Source: Jackrogersella multiformis | Taxonomy: Eukaryota; Ascomycota; Sordariomycetes; Xylariales; Hypoxylaceae | DNA: 64,000 nt | Assembly (NCBI GenBank): GCA_902806575.1 | Contig: CADCXD010000008.1 | Span: forward strand, 2,666,001-2,730,000 | Reading direction: 5' to 3' | Shown: positions 1-11,588 of the stretch, in pieces | Numbering within the stretch: the first letter of the stretch is position 1 | Layout of the letters: the number at the start of each line of letters is the position of its first letter | Notes under the pieces: generated by a model | Seen by the model: only the letters and a program-made list of their open reading frames with translations | Told to the model about the DNA's origin: nothing | Database searches by the model: none | Translations under genes and position numbers: made by a program

Positions 1-729
1 AGAGCCGAAACATTCATCATTCAGATTCTGGGCGGGTAAGAATGGTGAGACATACTGTGGTAGAAAAAGGCTCTGTAGTAAATAAGCTCTTGATTTCTTG
101 CCTCCCTTTAGTTATTGAAGAGTAGAAAATCGGTAGAAAATGAGTCGAGGCAGATTTTACTCATCGAACGCCACACCATGCCCCTGACTACGACACTGCA
201 CGGACCATATTGATGTGGCTCGTGTGGCGCAGTACTTCAATGAACCCACCTGACATATCAAAATGGCGTCAGATTAAATTGATCACGTGCTAATAGCACT
301 GTGTTGCAATCTAGATAGGTACCTAGGTACCTTGTATACCAGGTAGATATCTATCCCATGCTGACCTAATTAGCACCTATCGCCAACCATAATACTGACC
401 AGTTACTTAAATAATTAGTCTAGAGGATAGCTTCTTAAAACAGTGCCATTAGTAATATTATTAGGTAATACAGTCTCTATTTGATCTGACTCCATCCTGA
501 ATAATTGAAAAACTTACTGAAAACAACAACATCATAGGTACCTAAACCACCACATCATGCCTATTACTATTAATCCTACTGCGTAGCCTTCATGTTGATT
601 CTTTAATCGGGTTTCTTATTATAATTTCTTGATAAATATACAGTCAAGGTGTAACAGATTTAAAATACAGGTGTGAACAGAATAATTATTCCCACTTTGC
701 GTCTAGAGTCTATTCATCTCAGTTCCGTT
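1..729. other. gene-free left edge
   Basis: AT-rich sequence with no credible open reading frame. It carries one copy of the dispersed CCTAGG-centred palindrome at about 316-332 (TAGGTACCTAGGTACCT). Nothing else is recognised. Confidence 0.6.
316..332. repeat. dispersed CCTAGG palindrome (representative copy)
   Basis: TAGGTACCTAGGTACCT is one of at least 25 related copies in the window. Others lie near 9104, 11088, 11391, 11528, 12781, 12887, 20660, 25733, 25816, 28447, 29708, 34756, 35066, 35737, 36007, 36147, 38655, 41366, 41480, 44140, 46648, 48600 and 62034. All of these lie in intergenic DNA. One further variant (about 13222) lies inside an intron. Confidence 0.75.
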
Positions 730-2532
730 CTACGTCGCCAGCACGGTAGCGGTAGGGGCACCAAGGGCAATGGCAGACCGTCGTTTCAAACCTTTCTTCT
801 CTCCTAATAATTCTTTCAACATCCGGTCTGTCATGGCCATGTCGCGATGCGTCTTGCCTAATAACTTCTCCTGCTCATTGCGCGTCGCCAAGTAATCCTT
901 GGAGTTTATAATTCATAGCCAGTCTGCAGGCTGTCTGGAGCGTGGTCGGGTCATCATGCCCGAGCAGCTGGACCTGAACGTCGAGCACGTTCTGCATCTC
1001 GGTGCCCGCTTCTTGCACCCGGCCCATGCCTTCCAACATCATCGCCACGTTCTGTCTCGTCATGAGCGTCTCGGGGTGGTCGAATCCCAAGGCGTTCCGC
1101 TGGCCCGTGAGCACGACCTCGAACGCTTGCTGCGGTGTTTCCAATCTCTCCTGCTTGCAGTATATGAGAACCAGAGGGAGACTTCCCGAGGCCGGATGAT
1201 CCTATGGGTTCTAGCAGGCTCTCGTTATCTAAGCCGTCTAGTTTCATGAGCTAATGGCCGCTAGCGTCCTTTTTCAAGGTATTGTGAACTTCTTCAACAA
1301 CGTCGGCGTCTGTCATCGTCTCCTTTGCGAGGTGAGGAGTTTCGGCAATGCATTTGTACGAAAGCTGAAACTGGGAAGTGCTAGCAGCATTTACCCAGTA
1401 AACATGACAGCCAGGATGCTCTTCAAAGTACTTATGAGCATATTCCACTGCGGTATGAGTCTTTCTATTAAATATCATATTAGTTAACCCTACCGTTTTT
1501 AATCAGGCGAGAACCGGGAGTTTACTTACCCATTCCCTGAGCCGCCCAGCAGAACTACATTTACCGCAGACCTAAACTTTTCTTCGATTGTCTCTAACCT
1601 AAGATCTTCCCTCGAGGTGCGAAATGCGCCTCCTTCGCAATAGGTGCCGGTAGGGACGGCATACGAGGCTTGAGACCCCTTGATGCGCACGCTATGGAAC
1701 TTGTCACTGCAAAAAGAATCGTAGTTAGTGATCACGTCCGAAAGATATGGCTTCATGGGGTGGTTTTTTCTTACCCAGATTACGACTTTTCACCATCTCC
1801 TTAGAACCTTTTGCCATTTTCCCTATCTCTCTGCAAACTGATTTATAGTTATCGTCGCTGCTATCTTCGAACTTGTTCATGGCGGAGTGCTAAGTTGAGG
1901 CCCTCATTCTGTTGGCCGTTAAGTGTCGCTGAAGACTCGCCCACCACAAATTCCTGGAATCCTCGTTAGATCCATGCGAAAAGCCGCCCAAAAGGAATGC
2001 GTGAGCTTACTGGTGGTACGCCAGCAACGATACCTGTAATAGAACCGACCTTGCTCGGCTTTTGCTCGAAGAAGCAAAAGAGTTTCGGCCCATTCTTATT
2101 CGCGCAGACTTTCCTAGTATAATCATGGACTATGGATACAAGCATATCATTGTCCTGAGCCATTGTTTTCAGGGCATTATCTTGGATTTGCGTGTTCGCT
2201 TTAACGATGAGGTCATATATTTGACCTTGCGTTTGGAGCTCGGATCTATCGTGAACCCCATGATGAGGAGTTCCCAAGAAAGTTATCCCAGTAACTGAAT
2301 CGGCTATACCGGGATAATCCTCGGGATGGAATGTAGCCGCCGTATAACCCTAGAAAGGTCAGTGAATAATTTCGACGCTGATGCTTAAGACCACTTCAGG
2401 ACTAATGTTGATGTTGTTCGGGGCAGTACATACCTGTTGAATAACCAGCCCACCAAAACAGTGCCCAACAAAAATGATGGGCCGGTGAGGCCACTGAGTT
2501 CTCTCGTGGCAAAACGCTGCCAAAAGGAATGG
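730..2532 (-). pseudogene. decayed NLR-like gene: alpha/beta hydrolase - NB-ARC - TPR
   Basis: Read on the minus strand, the pieces follow the order of a fungal NLR-type (STAND) protein. First comes an alpha/beta-hydrolase N-domain with the nucleophile elbow FVGHCFGGLVIQQ (about 2440-2500). An intron and the FLGTPHHG strand (about 2270) follow, then ESSATLNG (about 1900). Next is a P-loop GGSGNGKTHTAVEYA split by an intron (about 1470-1540), and last a kinesin-light-chain-like TPR block (about 870-1150, LGFDHPETL and LGHDDPTTLQ). The gene is broken. The frame changes near 1890 and again near 877, most of the NB-ARC domain between the P-loop exon and the TPRs is missing, and the N-terminus stops abruptly at about 2532. 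Intact family members act in non-self recognition and regulated cell death; this copy should be non-functional. Confidence 0.75.
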
Positions 2533-2931
2533 ACAGCCTTGCACTGGGCGGCGTGTAGTGGTAACCGTGCCGTAGCTGCCCGGGCGGTTCAAAGAGACAT
2601 CGATGGCTCATCAGGTCCGTCTGGAATTCCTCCTGGCTCCTATTCCATGAACGGCGGAGAGTCTCGGCGACACGAGCAGGTAGTCAAACTGCTGCTGGAC
2701 ACTGGAGCAAACCCCAATGCCCAAAATAAGGACCGACAAACTTCTCTACACTGAGCTGCGGCTGCAGGCAACGCGAGAATCGTCCACATGCTTCTTGAGC
2801 ATGGGATAGGTAGGGGAGCTCGGGACGTCCATGGGTTCACGCCATGGTATTTTGCCAAAGAAAACGCCGTGGATGACGTGGTTATCAGAATGCTTGACAC
2901 CTCGGGCAATGAAAGTGCTGCCGTACAGTGA
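2527..2931 (+). pseudogene. ankyrin-repeat fragment, inverted relative to the NLR relic
   Basis: The plus strand encodes ankyrin-repeat sequence: WTALHWAACSGN at the left edge (2530-2565), then HEQVVKLLLDTGANPNAQNKD (about 2671-2733), then after an in-frame TGA (2752-2754) AAAAGNARIVHMLLEHG and a last partial repeat ending in a stop near 2929-2931. There is no start codon or signal for an independent gene. The ankyrin frame begins at the same base pairs where the minus-strand hydrolase fragment begins, so the two relics abut head to head. Ankyrin arrays commonly form the C-terminal end of this kind of fungal NLR, so this may be part of the same ancestral locus after an inversion (inference). 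Confidence 0.65.
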
Positions 2932-4047
2932 AGAAATCATCACCTTCAGGCTTCTGTTGATTTTTGTTATGGGGGTGTTACAATTGCTGAGAAGAGTGCA
3001 TGCAGGTGATTATAATGGTGCTTATTAACCTAGTCAGATGAGAGGGTTGTCATTTTCACGAATTATCTCATTTATTAAACATTTATTAAGCCTCTGGCCT
3101 TCATGATTTTCATTGGGTGTATAGTATATACTATGGTTTTTTAAAAGGAGATTACTTCTACTAGGTCATCAACCCATAGTATTATAACATAGCCCGTAAA
3201 CAGGTTGAGATCTATGGTATTTGAGACTTTGTTACCTGAACATGACGATTTGATATTCCTCAAACAGGGGTTCACTTAGGTACCGACTTAGCTTAGAATA
3301 ATGTTGAGAATATGAGATGGGAATTTTCTTTCGCTTAATGATGAATTATCGTCACCTAGGTCGCCACAGTGAGTTTGGAACCTTACCTATCATCTCATAG
3401 ATAATAGGAATTTCCCTTCCGGGGCGGCCCGAAGCGATCTGCCTCACGTTATCCGAGACGACGAAGTGAGTTGGCCAGCTCTAGTAAAACTGCCAAAGGT
3501 CTCCTTAAGTTATTATGTCTCGAAAATTTATAACTATGTACGCGACGTATTCTCCTTACGCAGAAAAATGACAATTAAACCCAAAAAAAGGTCAATAAAG
3601 TTCATATGGTCTTGTATGGTCACCTCGCGATATCGCGACAATAATACGACGAAGTTCGAAAGTACCGAGGATTCGCGGGATTGCCAACCCGAGCCGAAAC
3701 TAGCTCTACAACCTCCTTATCAACCAGCCCTCTAGCTACTACGTAGTATAAGTCTCGACCGCCTAGACCAATTATGTTCGAGTTGCAACATTGGGAATCT
3801 CAAAATCTTGGAAAACTCGCTATCATGGTTCCGGTACCTATCTAGGATTCTAGGTACATTACATGGATCTCGGTACGTGACTAAACCGGTCGGAATGTGA
3901 CGTTGCCACGATTGGGTGCCGACCAGGCGGGTAAGGTACCGCCTACGGACCTGAGGGCCGCTACGAATGATTTGAGTTTATATCCTTCTCTGGATTGCCA
4001 ATTTTCGTGTAAGATCTTCGGGATATGGAGTGAACTGGCGAGTCGCA
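2932..4047. other. gene-free spacer before the fucosidase
   Basis: AT-rich on the left (3030-3350), more balanced on the right. An open frame at 3466-3735 has biased, unstructured composition and no family resemblance. The right end must contain the promoter of the secreted fucosidase, but I see no clear TATA box. Confidence 0.5.
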
Positions 4048-6655
4048 ATGGCAGCACACAAGAACGTTCTTGTCGGCCTCCTCTTTCAGGCGACGGTCTG
4101 CGCTGCAGGGTTCGCTGGGCTGCAGTCCAAGCCGTCTAGATTGCAGGTAAGATGCACCTTTTTATAGATTTCTATGATGAGGCTATGGTTCTGCAAAATA
4201 TAATGGGGAAATAGCCTTGAGGGAATCGAACTTGTTATAGAGCTAATGCGTAAAAGCCTGTCCCGCTTTATCTCTCGCCGTTCTACAACAATAAGGCATT
4301 TGGAACATACCCGGGGGAGACCTCCTTCGACACATTAAACCAATCATATCCGGCGCCGGATTTTGAGAACCCCTACTACACCTCGAGCGACACGGGCATA
4401 GTGTATTCATTTCCCGGGTACACCGGACCCGGTAAGCCGGACAATATCATCTGCGATGGCCAGACTATAGCCGTACCATCCGGGACTTACTTCTCAACCT
4501 CGTTCCTGATCTCCAATGACAAGGAGGGGGCGATCGTATCCGGGAACGTGACTTTCACGTATACCGATCACAGCACGTCGGTGTACGAGCTTCGCTCTCT
4601 CGATTGGTTCAGCTTCCTCACCATCAACCGCGGGGAGATAATCTTCCCGAACCGCTTCACCGCAACCGGCGTGAACTACAACACGAGCCACATCTTCGAG
4701 CGCACCGCCGCTCTGAGCCCCGGCAAGAAGTTGCGTACCATCACCCTGCCGAAAGTATCCGGCGCGGGAGATGGCAGGTTGCACGTGTTTGCTATTTCCC
4801 TGGCGACCGGGGGTTCTACCGCAGACGTGCAGTCTATCCGCCCGACTCAGAAATGGCTGAGCAGCGGCGTGCAGGCGGTCGAGATTACGGTCAACAACGC
4901 CGGGTCTCAATGCGTCGCAGGAGACGGCTTGACATTCTCCCTCTCGGGGGCTGGCCTTCAGACGGTCGACAAGGGTCGTTTAAAGCGCCTGTGCCCAGGA
5001 GATCAGAAAATCGTGACTGTCGGCGTGAAGACCTCGTCGAACAGAACCATAGACGCTTCGGTGATCATCGACGACGGGCATAGCAGACGATCAAGCGAGT
5101 TCGAGAACGTCCAGTTCGGCTTTGTCGAATGGACGACCGACCTCGACAACCTCGCAAAGCACGAGAGCCCCGAATGGTTCAACGACGCCAAGTACGGGAT
5201 ATTCATCCACTGGGGCCCGTACGCGGTCACGGGATGGGGCAACTCGTCGCCCTACGAGAGCTACGCAGAATGGTTCTGGTACGTGCTGCTCTGGAATCTT
5301 TGCTCACCCATCTACTACCTGCTATCAAACTTTGGTACCTAGATCCCTAAACATGTAAAGCTAATCAAGGGGCACCCCCGTCTAGGTGGTACTCGACGCA
5401 CCACCCGCAAGCGGACCGGTCGGACTTCTACGACTACCGGCTCCGCACGTACGGCAGGGACTGGGCGTACGACGACACGTTCGCGGAGTTCACGGCGTCG
5501 CGGTTCGACGCCAAGGCGTGGGTGGACCTGATCGCGGACGCGGGCGCCAAGTACTTCGTCATCACGACGAAGCACCACGACGGGTTCGCGCTGTTCGACA
5601 CGGGCGCGACGAGCAACCGGTCGGCGCTGCACCACGGCCCGCGGCGCGACGTGCTGGCCGAGCTCTTCGATGCCGCCGCGGCGCACCAGCCCCACCTCAA
5701 GCGCGGCACCTACTTCTCGCTGCCGGAGTGGTTCAACCCGGACTACGGGCCGTACGGCTTCGACCAGTACGACGCGGCGCTGGTGCCGGGCACCACCAGC
5801 TGGCCGGGAGTGCAGGCCACGAACCCGTACACCGGGGCGCCGGAGCCGTACGTGGGGCGCGTGCCCGCGGCGGACTTCCTGCGGGACGTGATGCTGCCGC
5901 AGATGGAGGCGCTGGCCTACGGGTACGGCACGGACATCATGTGGTGCGACGCGGGGGCGTCGAACGTGACGGCGGCGTTCGCGTCGCGGTGGTGGGGCGA
6001 GTCGCGCGCGCAGGGCCGCCAGGTCGCCGCCAACAGCCGGTGCGGGGTGCCGGAGGCGGCGGACTTCGACACGCCGGAGTACCTGCGCTTCGGGTCGGCG
6101 CAGCGGCGCAAGTGGGAGAGCAACCAGGGCATGGACCCGTACAGCTACGGGTACAACGCGGCGACGCCGGACCACGCCTACATGAACGCTAGCACGCTGG
6201 TGTACACGCTCGTCGACATCGTGTCCAAGAACGGCAACCTGCTGCTGGACATCGGGCCGCGCGCCGACGGCACCATAGTGCAGGCGGAGATCGACCGGCT
6301 GCGGGAGGCGGGGCGCTGGATCGGCGGCCACGGGGAGGCTATCTTCAACACGACGTACTGGTTCGTGCAGAGCGAGATCGCGGGCGGGCCGGACGTGAGG
6401 TTCACGCAGACGGACGGGGCGTTTTATGTGCTGTTCTTGGAGCGGCCGGTGCCGAAGGGCGGGGTTGTCGATGTTGCTGCTCCGGTGCCGATTTTGAAGG
6501 GCGACGAGGTCAGCTTGGTGGCTGTCGAAGGCGGTGAGAAGTTGGCGTGGAGGGTGACGGGACGAGGCAGCCAGTCGATACTGAAGATCCAGGTTGCCGA
6601 TGCGTTGTTGGATAAGGATGAGTTTTGCTGGGTCTTCAAGATCAAGTATGCATGA
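4048..6655 (+). CDS. secreted GH29 alpha-L-fucosidase
   Basis: Three exons, 4048-4146, 4257-5278 and 5386-6655, join in frame to give 796 residues. The first exon encodes a signal peptide (MAAHKNVLVGLLFQATVCAAG). About 320 residues of beta-rich, family-specific N-terminal sequence follow. The GH29 catalytic barrel starts at about residue 330, with WFNDAKYGIFIHWGPY, EWFWWYSTHH, TTKHHDGFALFDT and DIMWCDAGA. By family comparison the Asp of WCD (about residue 562) is the expected nucleophile. The C-terminus (about 690-796) looks like the usual beta-sandwich. The enzyme should release alpha-linked L-fucose from glycans or plant polymers outside the cell. Exon 3 is far more GC-rich than exon 2, and this bias also creates long spurious reverse-strand frames. 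The intron at 5279-5385 contains a TACCTAG motif. Confidence 0.93.
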
Positions 6656-6820
6656 TAGTATTGCAGCACGATAAACTACCTACCTAGATGCCTATGTTCC
6701 TAGGTCTATGTAGGTATTGCAAAGGGTATCCAGTCTAGCTAAACCAACATGTAACCCCAAAGAAAAAAACACCTTAGCACCTATGACACACAATTCTAAG
6801 AATCTCACCACAGCTCCTCC

Positions 6821-8655
6821 TCACAAGTCCGCTGTCTGGATCCTTCTCAACTCTCTAGGGAGGTCTGGCGGACTTCTTCCATTTCTGTACTGCCACAGTC
6901 GGCTCAAGTCCTTCACTCTCACGTTCCCGTCATTGATCACATCCTTGTCTTCGTGAAAGCTGCCGTGTACCGCAACCTCGCCCTTAACCCTACTTCCCTT
7001 GCGCCCCGCGAGCTCAATCAGGGACCAGCTGTTTTCGACGGCCTCACGTAGCTGGTCCTTCTCCGTGCCCTTCTTGGCCACCTCTATGATGCTGTTCATA
7101 AACTCGTTGCGCTCGGCACAGCCCGTGAATTCGCCATTCGCATTCCGCGCGAGGGGAAACATCCCGTTCAGGTAATGCTGGCAAAACTGATGCCCGCCGC
7201 GCGGAGAGGTGCGGCTGAACACGCGGCCGATGTATCGGGGCATTTCCGGAGAGGCGCGCTCGTTTGTTACGAAGTGTAGAATCCCCCATAGTGCGACGAA
7301 GTCGGTTGTGTGGGCATAGTGCTCAACGTGGGTGATTGCGCGGTCGGATACCGGTATGGTGTAAGCCGTTGCGCGTGATACGGTTGACTCTTTAGAGAGC
7401 GAGGTAAGCTCAGATAGCTGGGATAGTTGTGAACTAGGCTCGACCGGATAATCATTGCCGCTTGATAATCGCCTCCTTGATGCCATCGAATGAGTCGAGA
7501 CAGGAGAATTAGTGAGTGGGACTTCGGTGATGGTCGTAGGTGCAGGAGTATCTATTGGAGGGACCTTGTTTTCCGCCTCTTGGGAGCCAACGTGTCGATG
7601 CGGATTGTTAAAATGATTGGACGCGTTTCCAAACGTGTAAACTTCAAGTTTGGCTAGGAGATCCTGCGGTAATTCTTGGAGAAGCCAGTCTAGGACCAAA
7701 CCGCCTTCAATTCCACCCTGAGAGTGTAAAATAAAAATCACTTTCGAGTATTTCGGGTTATACAGCTTCTCTTTAAGGATCTTATAAGCTGAGCGGATGT
7801 CCCTTGTAGCGTATCCGAAGTTGCGCTGTACTAGACATTCAATAACGTCGAATATAATTCCTGTGGTGCGATTGTGAACACCGACAACCGGCCGCTTAAA
7901 AGTGAGGGCCAGACGGTTGATGTTATTTTTCAGCCAAGTTTCCCTGGGTGCTTCGGGTCAGTTGAAACGAGCACAGCATATATTTATTTAGTCAAGGGTT
8001 TAAGGGGTCACGCGTACCCAACCGCAACGCCGTTTAAGAAAATCCATTGCTCATGCGCGTGCTCCTCCAGAGCGGGTGCATATTTCGGGTCGGAAGTAAA
8101 TGTGATGGTGTTTCCATTCAAGCCTAGGCACAGCAGCCAGTTTAAGGTGAAGAATGCAGCCATCCCTAGTGCCACCATCCAAACCGGAAAGAGGAGAGCT
8201 AGAGGCAGGGTCAATATGAAGAACAGCTGGACCACGACGAGAACGGCATGAATTAAAATGCACCACATGTTCTGCCAGGTAGATGAGAGTTCGTCGAAAT
8301 GCTCCCCGTCGCAAGGTCGAACCGGCCATAATACCCAAGGCAGAGCCCAGGCGAAAGTGAAGAAGTACCTCACATCCCACATCATCAACCTCCAGGGCAT
8401 GTCGGTATAGCTGTAGTTGATGACGGACTCGCCGCCGACCTGGGAGCTGAAGAACTCGGTGCGATCCATGACGGGCTGCGACGGGGGACCCCGTCGTCGC
8501 ACTCCATCTGATCGAGCGAAGATATTTGACATGTAGAGAAGACCGGCGACTATGGCGGCGAGGACGCAGCCGAAGTATGTAGAAAAATCTAGAGCTGAGA
8601 AGAACGAAGCCAGATCAAGGTAGCAAGAACGTTTAAATACGTCTAGGATAGCCAT
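6821..8655 (-). CDS. conserved fungal alpha/beta-hydrolase-fold membrane-associated protein
   Basis: Two exons (8655-8018 and 7943-6821, 74-bp intron) give 586 residues in frame. The N-terminal third has hydrophobic segments at about residues 20-45 and 130-180, suggesting membrane attachment. The middle carries a hydrolase-type core: TGIIFDVIECLVQRNFGYAT, then the nucleophile-elbow-like LHSQGGIEGG and LEVYTFGNASNHF, followed by a low-complexity insert rich in Ser/Thr. The conserved tail includes EHYAHTTDFVALWGILHF and QHYLNGMFPL. This matches a widespread Pezizomycotina protein of unknown substrate with lipase/esterase-like architecture. The exact reaction cannot be assigned. It is convergent with the fucosidase, the two stop codons lying 165 bp apart. 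Confidence 0.82.
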
Positions 8656-9608
8656 CCTCGTTCTCTCGTTCTCTCGTTATCGCGTTCCCTTCAGCTACCT
8701 CGGTATGTACGCTAAAAGACGCCTTGCCTGCCCCCAAGCTGTAGCTGTAGGTCTCACAAGAGAACAGACAGCAGCTAGCAGCAGGTAGGCAACGGCACGT
8801 AATAGCCGTATTATGTACCGTAGCATCGTGGCTAAGTAGCGCCTCTTTGCAGGGCTGAAATGCTTCACCCCTTGGGGCCCATTTTCGTGTGTAATAGTAG
8901 GACCAATAGGCAGCAGTCTGTAGAAGTGTGAGCTGGTCACAAATCTGGGTCATCTGAACATCGTCGGAGCGCTAATTGGATGTGTTAAGAGAATGGAGAC
9001 GCCAAGTTGTGGTTGAGAGAGGGGGGGGGGATTTAAATGGAATAAAGCCCCTGGAGGGTGGCTAGGGGTACCAGGTAGGTGCTATCCCTCATAGGACACC
9101 TATGTAGGTACCTAGGTACAAGGTGGTATAAAAAGTCAGGCTCTCCAGGGTTATTCCTAGAGAATTTGGACCCCTAACGGCATAAGTTTTGATTCGCTAA
9201 GTTCTCGGCAGTTGCCTATTTAGAGCCTATGTACCTACCCGGAATCCCCGTATTTAAATGCGACAGAGTTGCATACCAATCCCACACGCTATTTCACGAG
9301 ACATTATACTTCCAAGGTTGTCAGATGCTATAAATATTATAGTAGGTCACACCCGACGAAGAGTCTGATTGGCTAGGAGGTAGGTTAAGTTCTTAAGTTC
9401 CAAAGTTTATTAAGTCTTCCAAGGTTTATATTTATTCGTAACCTTAAGGTTAAGAAGACCAGAACGAAAATATACTTGTCTAGATTAATTCCGTCTTCCT
9501 CTTTCATTATTCTTTCGCAGCCACGGCATAACAGATAACCCTCCTCTTAAGCTACAGCCGCCGATTTCACTTGAGTCTTGTTCTATCTATCTCATAAAAC
9601 TCCATGTA
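8656..9608. other. intergenic region
   Basis: Holds the promoter side of the 8655 gene and the 3' flank of the gene ending at 9609. A run of ten G occurs near 9020. Dispersed CCTAGG palindromes occur near 9104-9119. No convincing gene; the short frames at 8633-8953 are low-complexity overlaps of the 5' leader. Confidence 0.5.
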
Positions 9609-10642
9609 TTAGCTTCGTATTAGATTATCCCCTGGCAACTCCTGTAATGGTTGCTGTTGAGGTAGTTCCTTTGGTAGTTGTATCGAGTCAAGCTCTGCTG
9701 GTTGTTTGGGACCCTGGCTATCGCCGTATTGACCCGAATAATTCTTAGCCTGATTTTGATCTTCCATGTAGGCGTCAATGTCATTGCTGCTGTTGCTATT
9801 TGTGACATTTTGTTTAGCCTTCCTTCTACGACGCAGAAAATAGAATCCGGTGGCAACAATAGCGAGACCGACAACAGCGCCAATCACTATTCCGGCAATC
9901 TTCCCGGGAGGTATCGCAGAACTCGCCTGTTCCAACCCCGTACTATTACTCTGAACCGGAATAGTACTCTCGGCAATTGTCGAAGAGGTAGAGGCGGTGG
10001 AAGAGGTAAATGTGGGAAATACTGATGTCTCGGAGGCCGTGGCGGCAAGTTGCATCAGGTCGCTGTAGCCGATCTCACAGCGTACGTTGTCCTCGGCGGC
10101 GTCATAGCCAGTAGCACACCTGGTCAGCCGAGGACAGCATGCCTTTGTCGTGTTTGGTGCAAGATCAACACATGCTACGGCATTCGTGGAGCTACACACA
10201 GAGGGCTGGTCGACGTAACAATTATCGCTGGTGTCACTGTTATCAATGTAAGTCTCAACTTGAAAATCTAAAGGGCAGGTAGTGGTTGTAGTACTTTCCC
10301 ACGCAACACCATCCCATACCCAACTGCTGTATGCAAGAAGGGAATAGCTGTCCTTCTTGAACGCCTTGTCTAATAGTTAGAAGCTTGTATATAGACTTTC
10401 AGCAACGAACAGTGCTTACAGCAAAGTGTGTTGCTTGGAACACATAGCGAATTTGTTCTACCAGGACCGAAGGCGTCTGAGCATAGATCTCTTTGGGAAA
10501 TGAGGGTTACATTATTCGTCAGGTCAACAACAGTTCTGGTTTCAATATGACGAGGCTGTCGGCTAACCAGAGCCCAAAACTTGGCCGACATTCGCCGTAG
10601 TAAGGCCATGTATAACGTCCATCTAAGACAGGAAAATAACAA
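9609..10642 (-). CDS. cysteine-rich single-pass surface protein (Mid2-like)
   Basis: I place three exons (10642-10420, 10364-10295, 10236-9609), which join in frame to 306 residues. The extracellular part has a cysteine framework CVPSNTLCCV..FPSC..LGMGWCC..NCYVDQPSVC..ACCPRL typical of a fungal family of short secreted/anchored ectodomains. A Ser/Thr-rich stalk follows, then one transmembrane helix (IAGIVIGAVVGLAIVATGF), a basic stop-transfer RRRRK and a Gln/Pro-rich cytoplasmic tail. The middle 70-bp exon is needed to restore the cysteine motif, which supports the splice choice. The likely role is a cell-wall or stress sensor at the plasma membrane (inference from architecture). The start codon is uncertain because no clean signal peptide is visible and an upstream exon may exist. 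Confidence 0.75.
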
Positions 10643-11588
10643 AATTCTACTTGTTATTAAATGAAGTTACAGTGAAAAGAAGCCGGCGCCATCATATAGT
10701 TAAAGGGGATCTACTCGCAAATGATATACATATCCTAATAGAGGATCATTCCATAACATAAGGGGGAAAGGACAATTTGGTTCAGCTAACCTAGGTTACA
10801 TTTATTATTATTAAAATCAACCAACCCCATAAAGTTGTAGCTCAATATCGTCCATATACAGACGTGTTAAAGCCAACATGCATAGATCCTAGTGCTCGGC
10901 CCGACAACTCGGGAAGGTTAGCCAATACAATGCGCTACCGATTTTGTAACCACGGCATCGGTAACCTATTAAAAGCGAAATAGCAAAGTGAAACACCACA
11001 TTTACATTAACACGGGAGGATCTAACACATAATAAGGATACTTAGGTAGCCCGGCGGTTACAAAGCCCTCCTAACCATTCATATCCTACCTAGGTAAGCA
11101 TAATCGTATCTACCAATTATCTTCCTTAACAGACGCCCAGGATGCGTACTAGGATATGAATGTACTAGGCAATTTTAATATACGGACGAGATTCCATTTT
11201 ATTAGACGCGCAGACGCCATATGCAGCCCCCATATGCATAGTGCTTACCTAGGACGTAGGAGGCAAATTCCATCACATCTGAGTTGGATGAACCACCTGG
11301 GTACCTACGTACTTAGGTGTATATCTAGGCCAATGTTGGAAACCCTACCTAAGGTACCGTTATTATAGGAACACCATTTGTTTGCTATATGTAGGTACCT
11401 AGGTACATATATAAGTAGATGTACGACAAATCGGCAGCGCCGCGTTGCACGTAGAGCTGATCACAATCAGACGCCCAACTATCTACCTCGACGTCAATAA
11501 ATTTTCGTACCTGGATCTTTCAACCCTCTACCTAGGTAGTTAATAGAAATATTTCTATTATCTCGATGCAGGCCACCATCCAATCATC
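10643..11588. other. intergenic region rich in CCTAGG palindromes
   Basis: Divergent spacer between the surface-protein gene and the DUF3431 gene. CCTAGG/GGTACC-type palindromes occur near 11088, 11298-11315, 11391-11406 and 11528. No coding sequence recognised. Confidence 0.5.

Noticed and set aside
3466..3735. 89-residue plus-strand frame
   Set aside because: No family resemblance, no start context, biased composition; treated as chance.
5339..6331. 330-residue minus-strand open frame opposite the fucosidase
   Set aside because: It mirrors the GC-rich codon pattern of GH29 exon 3, is Arg/Val/Pro-biased, and has no domain.
8633..8953. 106-residue minus-strand frame upstream of the hydrolase-fold gene
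   Set aside because: Overlaps the likely 5' leader of that gene and has no recognisable domain.
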